DNA of 64,000 nucleotides from Dinoroseobacter shibae DFL 12 = DSM 16493 (GTDB lineage Bacteria; Pseudomonadota; Alphaproteobacteria; Rhodobacterales; Rhodobacteraceae), in contig NC_009952.1 in the NCBI RefSeq assembly GCF_000018145.1, positions 806,001 to 870,000 of the forward strand, in the 5' to 3' direction. The translations under genes were made by a program, and so were the position numbers. This document shows positions 1 through 8,088 of the stretch, piece by piece. The notes below the pieces were generated by a model, which searched no databases, was not told the DNA's origin, and saw nothing but the letters and a program-made list of their open reading frames with translations. Positions within the stretch are counted from its first letter, which is position 1. Each line of letters opens with the position of its first letter.

Positions 1-218
1 ATGTGATCCCACTGATCGTCGCTCAGATCGGACTTGTCGGTGCGCTTGATCTCAACGATACGGCGGCCGGATGCGTGCCCGGTGGATTCGCCGTCCCTAC
101 TGTCGCCGACGCTGTGGCTCTCGTCCGTTTCCAGCCAGTCGGACAGCTCTTTTGGCGCCATGTTGACCAGATCCCGCCATTCATCCCAGATCTGAGTGCG
201 CGATTTCGAAGAGGACAT
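1..218 (-). CDS. DUF3140 domain protein, 3' end outside window
   Basis: Reading the minus strand from the ATG at 216-218 gives a small acidic/basic protein beginning MSSSKSRTQIWDEW, followed by NMAPKELSDWLETDES and GHASGRRIVEI. The order 'WxxFxxxVNMxPxELxxWLxTxESxxVG...GHxSGRRIVEI' is the DUF3140 pattern, a family of unknown function of roughly 90-110 residues. About 72 codons are inside the window; the frame is still open at base 1. It is separated from the upstream IclR gene by about 160 bases and is probably its own transcription unit. No function can be assigned. Confidence 0.75.
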   Translation of the reverse strand, partial: MSSSKSRTQIWDEWRDLVNMAPKELSDWLETDESHSVGDSRDGESTGHASGRRIVEIKRTDKSDLSDDQWDH

Positions 219-380
219 GGGGCAAACTCCATTCTGATGTCCCATGCAAAACCAATCGGGCGTCCGTTGGGTTCCCTGCAGCGCCGCCATGCATTGACGA
301 GGCGCGCGCGCAGCTCGATCTCCAAGCCCTCTGGTGCGCGCGTATTGTCCGAAGCTTCGGCAATGCCGCCGGGCGCCGCC

Positions 381-1163
381 CTAGACCAACAGCGCGCTAA
401 GCTTGCCCGCCGCCTCCTGCAAAGGCGCCAGGGCACGCTCCGCAAGGCTGTCGGGGCTGTGGCGTTGCATCGGGGCGTGGATAGCCAGGGCCGTCAGGAA
501 GCGATCCTCTGTGTCGTGGATCGGCACCGCGATGGCGCACATCCCGTCCATGAACTCCTCGTGGTCGACCGAGTACCCCCGCGTCCGGGTCTCGGCCAGC
601 TCCGCGCGCAACGCGCCCGCCTCGGTCAGGGTATGGGGCGTCTGGCGCTCCAGCGGCAGGGCCGAGATCAGCCGCGCCAGCTTGTCCGCGCGCAGGCTCG
701 CGAGGTAGCACTTCCCCGACGCGGTGCAGTGAAACGGCACCTGGGTTCCGATGGGCAGCTGGATGCGCAGGGGCCAGTGGGTCTCCACCCGGTCGAGATA
801 GACCATGCCGTACCGCCCGGGGGCGGCGAGGTTGCAGGTCTCTTCCACCGCCTCGGCCAGCGCCCGCATGATCAGGAGCCGTTCGGTCCGCACCCGCTCC
901 GACGACAGGGTGTGCGCCGCCACCTGCCGCAGCCGCACGCCGGGCCCATAGGACCGCCCGTCCACATGGCGCTGCACGAACCCTTCCTCCTCGGCGGTGG
1001 TCAGCAGCCGGTGCACCGTGGGTTTCGGCAGACCCAGCGCCTCGACCAGCGCGCCGGGCAGCACCGGCACCCCGGCCTTCGCCACTTCCTCGATCACCCG
1101 CAGAAGGCGCAGATTCGTCGGGATCTGCGCCTTGTCGTCCGGAGGCGGTCTCACTTCGGGCAT
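381..1163 (-). CDS. IclR-family transcriptional regulator of the sulfonate cluster
   Basis: This 260-residue protein has an N-terminal winged helix-turn-helix (about residues 15-75, with LPKPTVHRLL as recognition helix) and a C-terminal IclR effector domain (about 80-255, including the FHCTASGKCYLA stretch and the YSVDHEEFMDGMCAIAVPI block). Length is typical. A good ribosome site (AAGGA) precedes the ATG. The gene starts 7 bases after the TRAP large-permease stop, so it is co-transcribed with the transporter. By context it should sense the imported sulfonate or a product; IclR-type regulators (IseR) are known in isethionate clusters, but the ligand here is inferred. A candidate operator lies at 4563-4582. 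Confidence 0.9.
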   Translation of the reverse strand: MPEVRPPPDDKAQIPTNLRLLRVIEEVAKAGVPVLPGALVEALGLPKPTVHRLLTTAEEEGFVQRHVDGRSYGPGVRLRQVAAHTLSSERVRTERLLIMRALAEAVEETCNLAAPGRYGMVYLDRVETHWPLRIQLPIGTQVPFHCTASGKCYLASLRADKLARLISALPLERQTPHTLTEAGALRAELAETRTRGYSVDHEEFMDGMCAIAVPIHDTEDRFLTALAIHAPMQRHSPDSLAERALAPLQEAAGKLSALLV

Positions 1164-1170
1164 GGGATCC

Positions 1171-2529
1171 TTAGCGGTTGGGCAGCAGGAACAATGCCAG
1201 CTCCGGGGTCAGGGAGACAAGGATCCAAACGGAGATCAGCGCCACGAGATACGGCACCGTGTAACGCAGCAGCCGGAAATAGGGCACCCCCGTCACCCCC
1301 GAGGCGACATAAAGATTGAGCCCGTAAGGCGGCGTGATGAACCCGATGGAGGCGCCTACCAGGAAGATCACCGCGAAATGGATCGGATCGACCCCGACGC
1401 TGGCGGCAATCGGCGCCAGGATCGGCGCCAGGATGATCGTCACCGGCAGGCTCTCCAGCACCATGCCCGAGAAGAACACGATCACCATCGCCGTGAACAG
1501 CACCGCGTGGTAGCCGCCCATCGACGTGACGAAATCCCCGATCACCTGCTGCGCCCCCAGCAGCGACAGGATCTGCTGCATCACCACCGAAATGGCGATC
1601 AGGGGGGCAAGGATGCCGGTGATCTCGGCCGAACGCATGGTGATGCCAGGGATCTGGCGCAGGGTGAAGCCCTCCACCACCAGCATCTCGCCATAGCTCT
1701 TCTCTTCCCAGGTCTTGTCCGACCGCAGCCGCAGCACCCGCGTCAAAACCCACGACACCAGCCCCGCGATCACGCAGAACCCGACCGTGACCCCGGCGGC
1801 CTCGGTGGGGGAGAACTTGCCGGTGTAGATCCCCCACAGCACCAGACCGATGGCGAAGAAGCCTAGCCACGCGCCGAAGGCGGTCTTGAGCACCCGGTTC
1901 AGTTGCAGCGGGATGATGAAGCCCCAGCCGTTGATCCGGCAGATGATCCAGCAGGCCAGCTGCATGCCGATCACCATCAGTGCGCCGGGGATGATGCCGG
2001 CGACGAAAAGGTCCGAAATCGGCAGGTTCATCAGGAACCCGTAGACGATGAAGATGATCGAGGGCGGAATGATGATCCCCACCGTACCGCCCGCCGCCGC
2101 CGTGGCCGCCGAGAACCGCTCGTCATAACCGCCCTTGACCATCTCGGGATGCAGCATGGACCCGATGGTCGCCGTGGTGGCCGAGTTCGACCCCGAGATC
2201 GCCGCGAACAGGCCGCAGGCACCCAGGGACGCCATTGCCAGACCGCCCCGCAGCCAGCCGAGGCAGGCATAGGCGAAATCCGATAGCCGCCGGGCGATGC
2301 CGGACTTGTTGATCAGGTCCCCCGTCAGGATGAACAGGGGCATGGCCAGCAGGGCAAAGCCCTTGTTGAACACGTTGAGGATCTCCGCCCCCATGTTGTC
2401 CAGCGTCAGGCCCAGCACGAAGGAACAGCCGATCACCCAATAGGCGATGACCAGGAACACCGGGACCCCCAGCATGAACAGAAACGTGACCCCGACGGAG
2501 ATCAGCGTGACAAGCGTGCCATCGGTCAT
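1171..2529 (-). CDS. TRAP transporter large permease (DctM family)
   Basis: A 452-residue, very hydrophobic protein with the roughly twelve helices expected of the DctM subunit, which carries the Na+-coupled translocation path of tripartite ATP-independent periplasmic transporters. Typical DctM blocks are visible, such as MPLFILTGDLI, SGSNSATTATIGS and the IIPPSIIFIVYG segment. I place the start at the ATG at 2527-2529 because it overlaps the small-permease stop by four bases (ATGA), a coupling arrangement usual in TRAP operons. It belongs with the small subunit and binding protein upstream and would correspond to IseM if the substrate is isethionate. Confidence 0.93.
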   Translation of the reverse strand: MTDGTLVTLISVGVTFLFMLGVPVFLVIAYWVIGCSFVLGLTLDNMGAEILNVFNKGFALLAMPLFILTGDLINKSGIARRLSDFAYACLGWLRGGLAMASLGACGLFAAISGSNSATTATIGSMLHPEMVKGGYDERFSAATAAAGGTVGIIIPPSIIFIVYGFLMNLPISDLFVAGIIPGALMVIGMQLACWIICRINGWGFIIPLQLNRVLKTAFGAWLGFFAIGLVLWGIYTGKFSPTEAAGVTVGFCVIAGLVSWVLTRVLRLRSDKTWEEKSYGEMLVVEGFTLRQIPGITMRSAEITGILAPLIAISVVMQQILSLLGAQQVIGDFVTSMGGYHAVLFTAMVIVFFSGMVLESLPVTIILAPILAPIAASVGVDPIHFAVIFLVGASIGFITPPYGLNLYVASGVTGVPYFRLLRYTVPYLVALISVWILVSLTPELALFLLPNR

Positions 2530-3197
2530 CCCGCATCCCCCCCGATCACGGCCTGGCTGATCAGCGGCTTGTCGTTGCGATAGTTGTCGATGTCGTCCTG
2601 GATGTTCTCGACCGCCCGCGCGGCCATCAACGTGGCCGCGACGGGGGCCGAGAGCAGGAACCACCACTGCATGGTGTTGTCCGTGCCCAGCACGATCTGG
2701 AAATTCGACGCCGAGAGCGCCACGACCCGCGCAGTCGTGACCAGCAGGATCACCGCGAAGCCGAACCAAAGGGCGAAATCCAGCCACAGGCAGGCGAACT
2801 GCGCCCGGCGCGGCATGTTGGTGCGAAACTCCGAGAAGCTCAGATGGGTGCGCAGCCGGATGTTATAGGCCGCGCCGAACAGCGCCATGATCATGAACAG
2901 GAAAGGCGGGATCGTCGTGGACCAGGGCTGCTGGTTCGAGAACACGAAGCGGTCGACCACCCCCCAGAAGATGATGCCCGCCGTCGCGAGATAGCAGGTG
3001 ACCATCACCGTGCGCTCGAAATACCGCTCGATGATCGGCACGTGGTGATAGACCCAGGCCAGCGCCAGCCCGGAGACCACGAGGAACGCGGTCGCGAAGA
3101 CATAGACCGTATTCGGGGCCAGGGCTTGTCGGATCGTCCAGGAATCCTGACTGCCAAGAGCGCTGATCAGGGCGCTCAGATCGGACCAGAGCTCCAT
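2526..3197 (-). CDS. TRAP transporter small permease (DctQ family)
   Basis: A 223-residue inner-membrane protein beginning MELWSDLSALISALGS with four predicted helices, larger than the usual 160-180 residue DctQ because of an extra N-terminal amphipathic stretch. The start was chosen for its strong ribosome site (GGGAGGAGGGG) just upstream of the ATG; a longer in-frame start has none. It overlaps the large permease by ATGA. The small subunit links the periplasmic binding protein to the DctM channel. Substrate is set by context only. Confidence 0.9.
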   Translation of the reverse strand: MELWSDLSALISALGSQDSWTIRQALAPNTVYVFATAFLVVSGLALAWVYHHVPIIERYFERTVMVTCYLATAGIIFWGVVDRFVFSNQQPWSTTIPPFLFMIMALFGAAYNIRLRTHLSFSEFRTNMPRRAQFACLWLDFALWFGFAVILLVTTARVVALSASNFQIVLGTDNTMQWWFLLSAPVAATLMAARAVENIQDDIDNYRNDKPLISQAVIGGDAG

Positions 3198-3243
3198 CTG
3201 CCCCTCCTCCCTTTTTGTCGTATCGCCGGGTTGTCCCGGTCTC

Positions 3244-3284
3244 GGTGCCCCCATGGGCACCGGCCCCGCACATGGCGGGACCGG
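3244..3284 (-). promoter_or_regulatory. Double hairpin between TRAP binding-protein gene and permease genes
   Basis: Two adjacent inverted repeats lie in the 107-base gap: GGTGCCC-CCAT-GGGCACC (3244-3261) and a second stem pairing CCGGxCCCGC with GCGGGxCCGG (3260-3284). There is no T-run, so it is more likely an mRNA-stabilising or partial-termination structure than a full terminator. Such hairpins after a binding-protein gene usually keep that protein in excess over the permease. Confidence 0.55.
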
Positions 3285-3304
3285 CTTTGATCATGCACCT
3301 GACG

Positions 3305-4537
3305 TCAGGCGCTGCGCCACCAGCGGCGCGGCTCGACATTCTCGGCCAGGGTGTGCGGGTTCTTGCGCACCTCGTTGTAGATGTCCTGGTAGGTGTCGAT
3401 GCCACCGGCCCAGTTGTTGATCCGCTCGCGCCACTGCTCCCACAGCTGCGGCTGGAACTCGGGCGAGCACATCTCCTCGGCCTTGCGCACCTCCGCATCC
3501 GACAGGGGCGCCACGCGCACGTTGTTCTCGGCGAAGATCGTGCCGGGTCGGGGCGGATCGGTGTGCCCCACGGTGTTGACCAGCGCTGCCTCATTGGCGG
3601 CCTGCACATGCACCTGGGTCAGGTAGGACGACTCCATCACCGCATCCTGCAGGTACCCGTCGAGCCCGTCGAAGGTCTCGGAGCGCATCGCCGTATGCTC
3701 GGTGCCGCAGAAGAAGCGCAGATCGACCACCTGGCTGACCACCGGCGACATGTTGGCATAGGCCACCGCCGACGCCCAGGTCTCGGCCCCGTCGATCAGG
3801 CCCTGCTTGAGCCCGTCGAGGGTCTCTTCCCAGGCCACGGGCACCGGGTTGAGGTTGAGCGCCTCCATCGCGATCCGGCCCAGCTGGGTGCCGGTGACGC
3901 GGTTCTTGGTGCCCATGATGTCCTCGATGCGGGTCACCGTGGGCTTGTCGGCGAAGTTCTGGCCCATCATGATCCCGCGCAATTCGGCGTGGGTGAACAG
4001 GAATTTCAACCCGTGACGCTTCTCGAACGGGTCACGCAGGATCCGCTGGGACTCGGGGCTGTACATGAAATAGTACTGATCCGCCCGGCTGCGGAACATG
4101 TAGGCATAGTCCAGCACGTTGAGATACGGCGCGCCCCCGGCGGAGTTCTGCGTGGATGCCGCATAAATGTCGATGATCCCCTGCTGGGCCTTCTCGACGC
4201 AAGAGAGCTGCCCGCAGATCTGGTTGTTGCCGATGAACTCGATCCGGATCTCGCCATCGGTGCGCTCTTCGAGATCGCGGGCGAACTCCAGGCACCCGGC
4301 CCGCTCGATCAGCAGGTTCTGCGGGTTGAACCCGGCCGCCCCGAACTTGAGCGTGTGCTTGGGCTCCTTGCCGAAGCGCTTGTCATAGGTCGATTCCGCC
4401 GCCTTTGCGAGGTTCGCGGCAGTCATCGCACCCCCGAATGCCCCCGCCGCCAGAAGCGTCGAGCTCATCCCGTAAGTCCCTGCGATCCTGAAGAAATCCC
4501 GGCGCGACACGCCCTTGATACGATCTCCGATTTTCAT
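3305..4537 (-). CDS. TRAP transporter substrate-binding protein (DctP family), Tat-type signal
   Basis: A 410-residue periplasmic binding protein. The N-terminus has a twin-arginine motif (SRRDFFRIAG, residues 11-20) followed by a hydrophobic stretch ending near AKAAES, so export via Tat is likely. The mature part carries DctP blocks, including a pair of conserved Gly/Arg regions around MGTKNRVTGTQLGR and the LDGLKQGLIDGAE segment. A strong ribosome site (GGGAGG) precedes the ATG at 4535-4537. It is first in the minus-strand operon and faces the GMC oxidoreductase across a 109-base divergent promoter region. In isethionate clusters of marine bacteria the equivalent is IseK; the ligand here is inferred. 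Confidence 0.93.
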   Translation of the reverse strand: MKIGDRIKGVSRRDFFRIAGTYGMSSTLLAAGAFGGAMTAANLAKAAESTYDKRFGKEPKHTLKFGAAGFNPQNLLIERAGCLEFARDLEERTDGEIRIEFIGNNQICGQLSCVEKAQQGIIDIYAASTQNSAGGAPYLNVLDYAYMFRSRADQYYFMYSPESQRILRDPFEKRHGLKFLFTHAELRGIMMGQNFADKPTVTRIEDIMGTKNRVTGTQLGRIAMEALNLNPVPVAWEETLDGLKQGLIDGAETWASAVAYANMSPVVSQVVDLRFFCGTEHTAMRSETFDGLDGYLQDAVMESSYLTQVHVQAANEAALVNTVGHTDPPRPGTIFAENNVRVAPLSDAEVRKAEEMCSPEFQPQLWEQWRERINNWAGGIDTYQDIYNEVRKNPHTLAENVEPRRWWRSA

Positions 4538-4562
4538 TGCTTACCTCCCATGTGAGCAATTA

Positions 4563-4582
4563 TTGAGATATTTTGTATCAAA
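4563..4582. promoter_or_regulatory. Candidate operator in the divergent promoter region of the sulfonate cluster
   Basis: An A/T-rich stretch in an otherwise GC-rich region contains an imperfect palindrome, TTGAGATATTTTGTATCAAA (GATA-TTTTG-TATC core with TTGA/TCAA ends). It sits between the binding-protein gene and the GMC oxidoreductase gene, where a single IclR dimer could control both directions. IclR proteins commonly bind A/T-rich inverted repeats. No promoter hexamers are clear enough to call. Confidence 0.4.
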
Positions 4583-4646
4583 AAAGACTAGAATACGTTT
4601 CCCGTTTTGCATAGACACAAATTCGCCAGCGGGGAGGATTTTCGAC

Positions 4647-6269
4647 ATGGAAGCGGACTATGTGGTCATCGGTGCCGGCTCCGCCGGCTGTGTCGTCGCC
4701 AATCGCCTCAGCACGGATGCGCGCAACAAGGTCGTCCTCCTGGAGGCGGGCCCGCCCGACACGAACCCCTGGATCCACATCCCCGTCGGCTATTTCAAGA
4801 CCATGCACAATCCGACCGTGGACTGGTGCTACAAGACCCAGGCCGACCCGGGCCTCAACGGGCGCTCCATCGACTGGCCGCGCGGCAAGGTGCTGGGGGG
4901 CTCGTCCTCGCTCAACGGGCTGCTCTACGTGCGCGGCCAGCCCGAGGATTACGACCGCTGGCGCCAGATGGGCAATGCGGGCTGGGGCTGGGACGATGTG
5001 CTGCCGCTCTTCCGGCGGGCCGAGGCGAACGAGCGCGGCGCCGATCCCTGGCACGGCGATGACGGCCCGCTGGCGGTCTCGAACATGCGCATCCAGCGCC
5101 CGATCTGCGATGCCTGGGTCGCCGCGGCGCAAGCCATGGGCTACCCGTTCAACCCCGACTACAACGGCGCCAGCCAGGAGGGGGTGGGCTATTTCCAGCT
5201 CACCACCCGCAACGGCCGCCGCTGCAGCGCCGCGGTCGCCTACCTCAAACCCGCCAGGAAACGCCCGAACCTGAGCATCATCACCCGCGCGCTCGTCACC
5301 CGGATCGAGATGGAGGGCAAGCGCGTCACCGGTGTGACCTATACCGACGCGGGCGGGCGCGCCCACACCGTCAGCGCCCGGCGCGAGGTGATCCTGTCCG
5401 GCGGTGCGATCAACTCGCCCCATATCCTGATGCTGTCGGGCATCGGCGACCCCGACCAGCTCCAGGCCCATGGCATCACGCCGCGCCACGCGCTCCCCGG
5501 TGTCGGCAAGAACCTGCAGGACCACCTGCAGGCGCGTCTGGTGTTCAAATGCAACGAGCCGACCCTGAACGATGAGGTCCGCAGCCTCGTCAATCAGGCG
5601 CGCATCGCCCTGAAATACGCGCTTTTCCGCGCGGGGCCAATGACCATGGCCGCCAGCCTCGCCACGGGCTTTCTGAAAACCCGGCCCGACATCGCCACGC
5701 CGGACATCCAGTTCCACGTCCAGCCCTGGTCCGCCGACAGCCCCGGCGAAGGCGTGCACCCGTTCTCGGCCTTCACCATGTCCGTGTGCCAGCTGCGCCC
5801 CGAAAGCCGCGGCGAGATCCGCCTCGCCGGGCCGGACCCGCGCACCTATCCCACGATCCACCCCAACTACCTGTCGACCGAAACCGACTGCGCCACCCTC
5901 ACCGAAGGCGTCAAGATCGCGCGCCGGATCGCGCGGGCCGACCCTCTGGCGGGCAAGATCGCCGAGGAATTCCGCCCCCCCGCCAATCTCGCGCTCGACG
6001 ACGATGCGGCCACGCTGGATTGGGCGCGGAGCAACTCGGTCTCGATCTACCACCCCACGGGCACCTGCAAGATGGGCACCGGCCCCGGCGCCGTGGTGGA
6101 CGCCCGGCTGCGGGTCCACGGGCTGTCGGGCCTGCGCGTGGCGGATTGCTCGATCATGCCCGAGATCGTCTCGGGCAACACCAACGCCCCGGCCATCATG
6201 ATCGGCGAGAAGCTCTCCGACATGGTGCTCGAAGACGCCAGGGACACCGCCCAAGCGGTCCCGGCCTGA
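4647..6269 (+). CDS. GMC-family FAD oxidoreductase, candidate isethionate dehydrogenase (IseJ-like)
   Basis: A 540-residue glucose-methanol-choline oxidoreductase. The FAD fold starts at once (GAGSAGC at residues 9-15), the first family signature is near residues 77-97 (PRGKVLGGSSSLNGLLYVRG), the second near 251 (GAINSPHILMLSGIG), and the C-terminal active-site region has YHPTGTCKMG near 467 and GNTNAPA near 511. The start was placed at 4647 because a GGGGAGG ribosome site precedes it. Choline and alcohol dehydrogenases look alike, so sequence alone does not fix the substrate. Being first in a gene pair with xsc and next to a TRAP operon, oxidation of isethionate to sulfoacetaldehyde is the best reading. 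Confidence 0.85.
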   Translation: MEADYVVIGAGSAGCVVANRLSTDARNKVVLLEAGPPDTNPWIHIPVGYFKTMHNPTVDWCYKTQADPGLNGRSIDWPRGKVLGGSSSLNGLLYVRGQPEDYDRWRQMGNAGWGWDDVLPLFRRAEANERGADPWHGDDGPLAVSNMRIQRPICDAWVAAAQAMGYPFNPDYNGASQEGVGYFQLTTRNGRRCSAAVAYLKPARKRPNLSIITRALVTRIEMEGKRVTGVTYTDAGGRAHTVSARREVILSGGAINSPHILMLSGIGDPDQLQAHGITPRHALPGVGKNLQDHLQARLVFKCNEPTLNDEVRSLVNQARIALKYALFRAGPMTMAASLATGFLKTRPDIATPDIQFHVQPWSADSPGEGVHPFSAFTMSVCQLRPESRGEIRLAGPDPRTYPTIHPNYLSTETDCATLTEGVKIARRIARADPLAGKIAEEFRPPANLALDDDAATLDWARSNSVSIYHPTGTCKMGTGPGAVVDARLRVHGLSGLRVADCSIMPEIVSGNTNAPAIMIGEKLSDMVLEDARDTAQAVPA

Positions 6270-6302
6270 CCCCTGACCCCTTCACCGAAAGGAAACCAGA
6301 CG

Positions 6303-8081
6303 ATGCGGATGACGACGGAAGAGGCGTTTATCAAGGTTTTGCAGCGGCATGGTGTGGACCATGCGTTCGGGATCATCGGGTCTGCGATGATGCCGATTTC
6401 GGACCTGTTTCCGGAAGCGGGGATCACCTTCTGGGACTGTGCGCACGAGGGCTCTGCGGGGATGATGGCCGATGGCTTCACCCGGGCGTCGGGGCGGATG
6501 TCGATGATGATCGCCCAGAACGGCCCCGGCATCACCAATTTCGTCACCGCCGTGAAGACCGCCTACTGGAACCACACGCCGCTTCTGCTGGTCACGCCCC
6601 AGGCGGCCAACAAGACCATCGGCCAGGGCGGCTTCCAGGAGGTCGCGCAGATGAAGCTTTTCGAGGACATGGTCGCCTACCAGGAGGAGGTCCGCGATCC
6701 CTCGCGCATGGCCGAGGTGCTGACCCGGGTGATCTCCAAGGCGAAAACCCTCTCGGGGCCCGCGCAGATCAACATCCCGCGCGATTTCTGGACCCAGGTG
6801 ATCGATATCGAGATCCCCGAGCCCATCGAATTCGAGCGCTCCCCGGGCGGCGAGGCGTCGGTGGCGCGCGCCGCGGCGCTGTTGTCGGAGGCGAAAAACC
6901 CGGTGATCCTGAACGGCGCGGGCGTGGTGCTGTCGGAGGGCGGGATCGCGGCCAGCAAGGCGCTGGCCGAGCGGCTCGATGCGCCCGTTTGCGTGGGATA
7001 TCAACACAATGACGCATTTCCGGGGGGCCATCCGCTGTTCGCGGGGCCGCTGGGATACAACGGCTCGAAGGCGGCGATGGAGCTGATTTCCGAGGCCGAT
7101 GTGGTGCTGGCACTCGGCACCCGGCTTAACCCGTTCTCAACGCTTCCGGGCTACGGAATGGAGTACTGGCCGGCGGATGCGAAAATCATCCAGGTCGACA
7201 TCAATTCCGACCGGATCGGGCTGACCAAGAAGATCAGCGTCGGCATCGTCGGCGACGCGGCCAAGGTGGCGCGCGGCATCCTGGGCCAGCTGGCCGAGGA
7301 TGCGGGCGATGCGGGCCGCCAGGAACGGCGCGACCGGATCGCGCAGGTGAAATCCCGCTGGGCCCAGCAGCTCAGCGCCATGGACCATGAGGAGGACGAC
7401 CCCGGCACCACCTGGAACGCCCGCGCCCGTGCCGCGAAACCCGACTGGATGAGCCCGCGCATGGCCTGGCGCGCGATCACCGCCGCCCTGCCGCGCGACG
7501 CGATCATCAGCTCGGATATCGGCAACAACTGTGCCATCGGCAACGCCTATCCGGACTTCGACGCGCCGCGCAAATACCTCGCGCCGGGGCTCTTTGGCCC
7601 CTGCGGCTACGGGTTGCCGGCGATCGTGGGCGCCAAGATCGCCCAACCCGACACGCCGGTGGTGGGGTTTGCCGGGGACGGCGCGTTCGGCATCGCGGTG
7701 AACGAGCTGACGGCGATCGGCCGCGGCGACTGGCCCGCGATCACGCAAGTGGTGTTCCGCAACTACCAGTGGGGCGCGGAGAAGCGCAATTCCACGCTCT
7801 GGTTCGACGACAACTTCGTGGGCACCGAGCTCGACGAGGAGGTCTCCTATGCCGGCATCGCGCGCGCCTGCGGGCTCGACGGCGTGGTCGTGCGCACCAT
7901 GCAGGAGTTGACCGACACCCTCGCAACCGCCATCAAGGCCCAGATGACCGAGGGCAAAACAACCCTCATCGAGGTCCTGCTCAACCAGGAACTCGGAGAA
8001 CCATTCAGAAGAGACGCAATGAAAAAACCAAACAAGGTCGCAGGCATCAACAAAAACGACATGCTCGTAAAGGCAGACTGA
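6303..8081 (+). CDS. xsc: Sulfoacetaldehyde acetyltransferase (Xsc)
   Basis: A 592-residue thiamine-diphosphate enzyme that converts sulfoacetaldehyde plus phosphate to acetyl phosphate and sulfite (EC 2.3.3.15). It is near-colinear with known Xsc: IIGSAMMPISDLFP near the N-terminus, catalytic Glu in CAHEGSAGMMADGF (about residue 48), VTPQAANKTIGQGGFQE, GYQHNDAFPG, GYNGSKAAMELIS, a ThDP/Mg motif starting GDGAFGIA near 458, and the Xsc-typical FRNYQWGAEKRN. The tail (NQELGEPFRRDAMKKP) is also Xsc-specific. It lies 33 bases after the GMC oxidoreductase gene and 7 before the exporter, so all three are probably one transcript. The phosphate acetyltransferase gene often found beside xsc is not present here. 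Confidence 0.96.
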   Translation: MRMTTEEAFIKVLQRHGVDHAFGIIGSAMMPISDLFPEAGITFWDCAHEGSAGMMADGFTRASGRMSMMIAQNGPGITNFVTAVKTAYWNHTPLLLVTPQAANKTIGQGGFQEVAQMKLFEDMVAYQEEVRDPSRMAEVLTRVISKAKTLSGPAQINIPRDFWTQVIDIEIPEPIEFERSPGGEASVARAAALLSEAKNPVILNGAGVVLSEGGIAASKALAERLDAPVCVGYQHNDAFPGGHPLFAGPLGYNGSKAAMELISEADVVLALGTRLNPFSTLPGYGMEYWPADAKIIQVDINSDRIGLTKKISVGIVGDAAKVARGILGQLAEDAGDAGRQERRDRIAQVKSRWAQQLSAMDHEEDDPGTTWNARARAAKPDWMSPRMAWRAITAALPRDAIISSDIGNNCAIGNAYPDFDAPRKYLAPGLFGPCGYGLPAIVGAKIAQPDTPVVGFAGDGAFGIAVNELTAIGRGDWPAITQVVFRNYQWGAEKRNSTLWFDDNFVGTELDEEVSYAGIARACGLDGVVVRTMQELTDTLATAIKAQMTEGKTTLIEVLLNQELGEPFRRDAMKKPNKVAGINKNDMLVKAD

Positions 8082-8088
8082 CCGCTTC

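Noticed and set aside
23-445. Minus-strand frame through the first 450 bases
   Set aside because: It overlaps the DUF3140 frame and the IclR gene end in a different frame and has no motif.
4578-6254. Long minus-strand frame (558 codons) opposite the GMC oxidoreductase
   Set aside because: Antisense shadow of a gene with complete GMC motifs; composition is Gly/Arg/His-rich.
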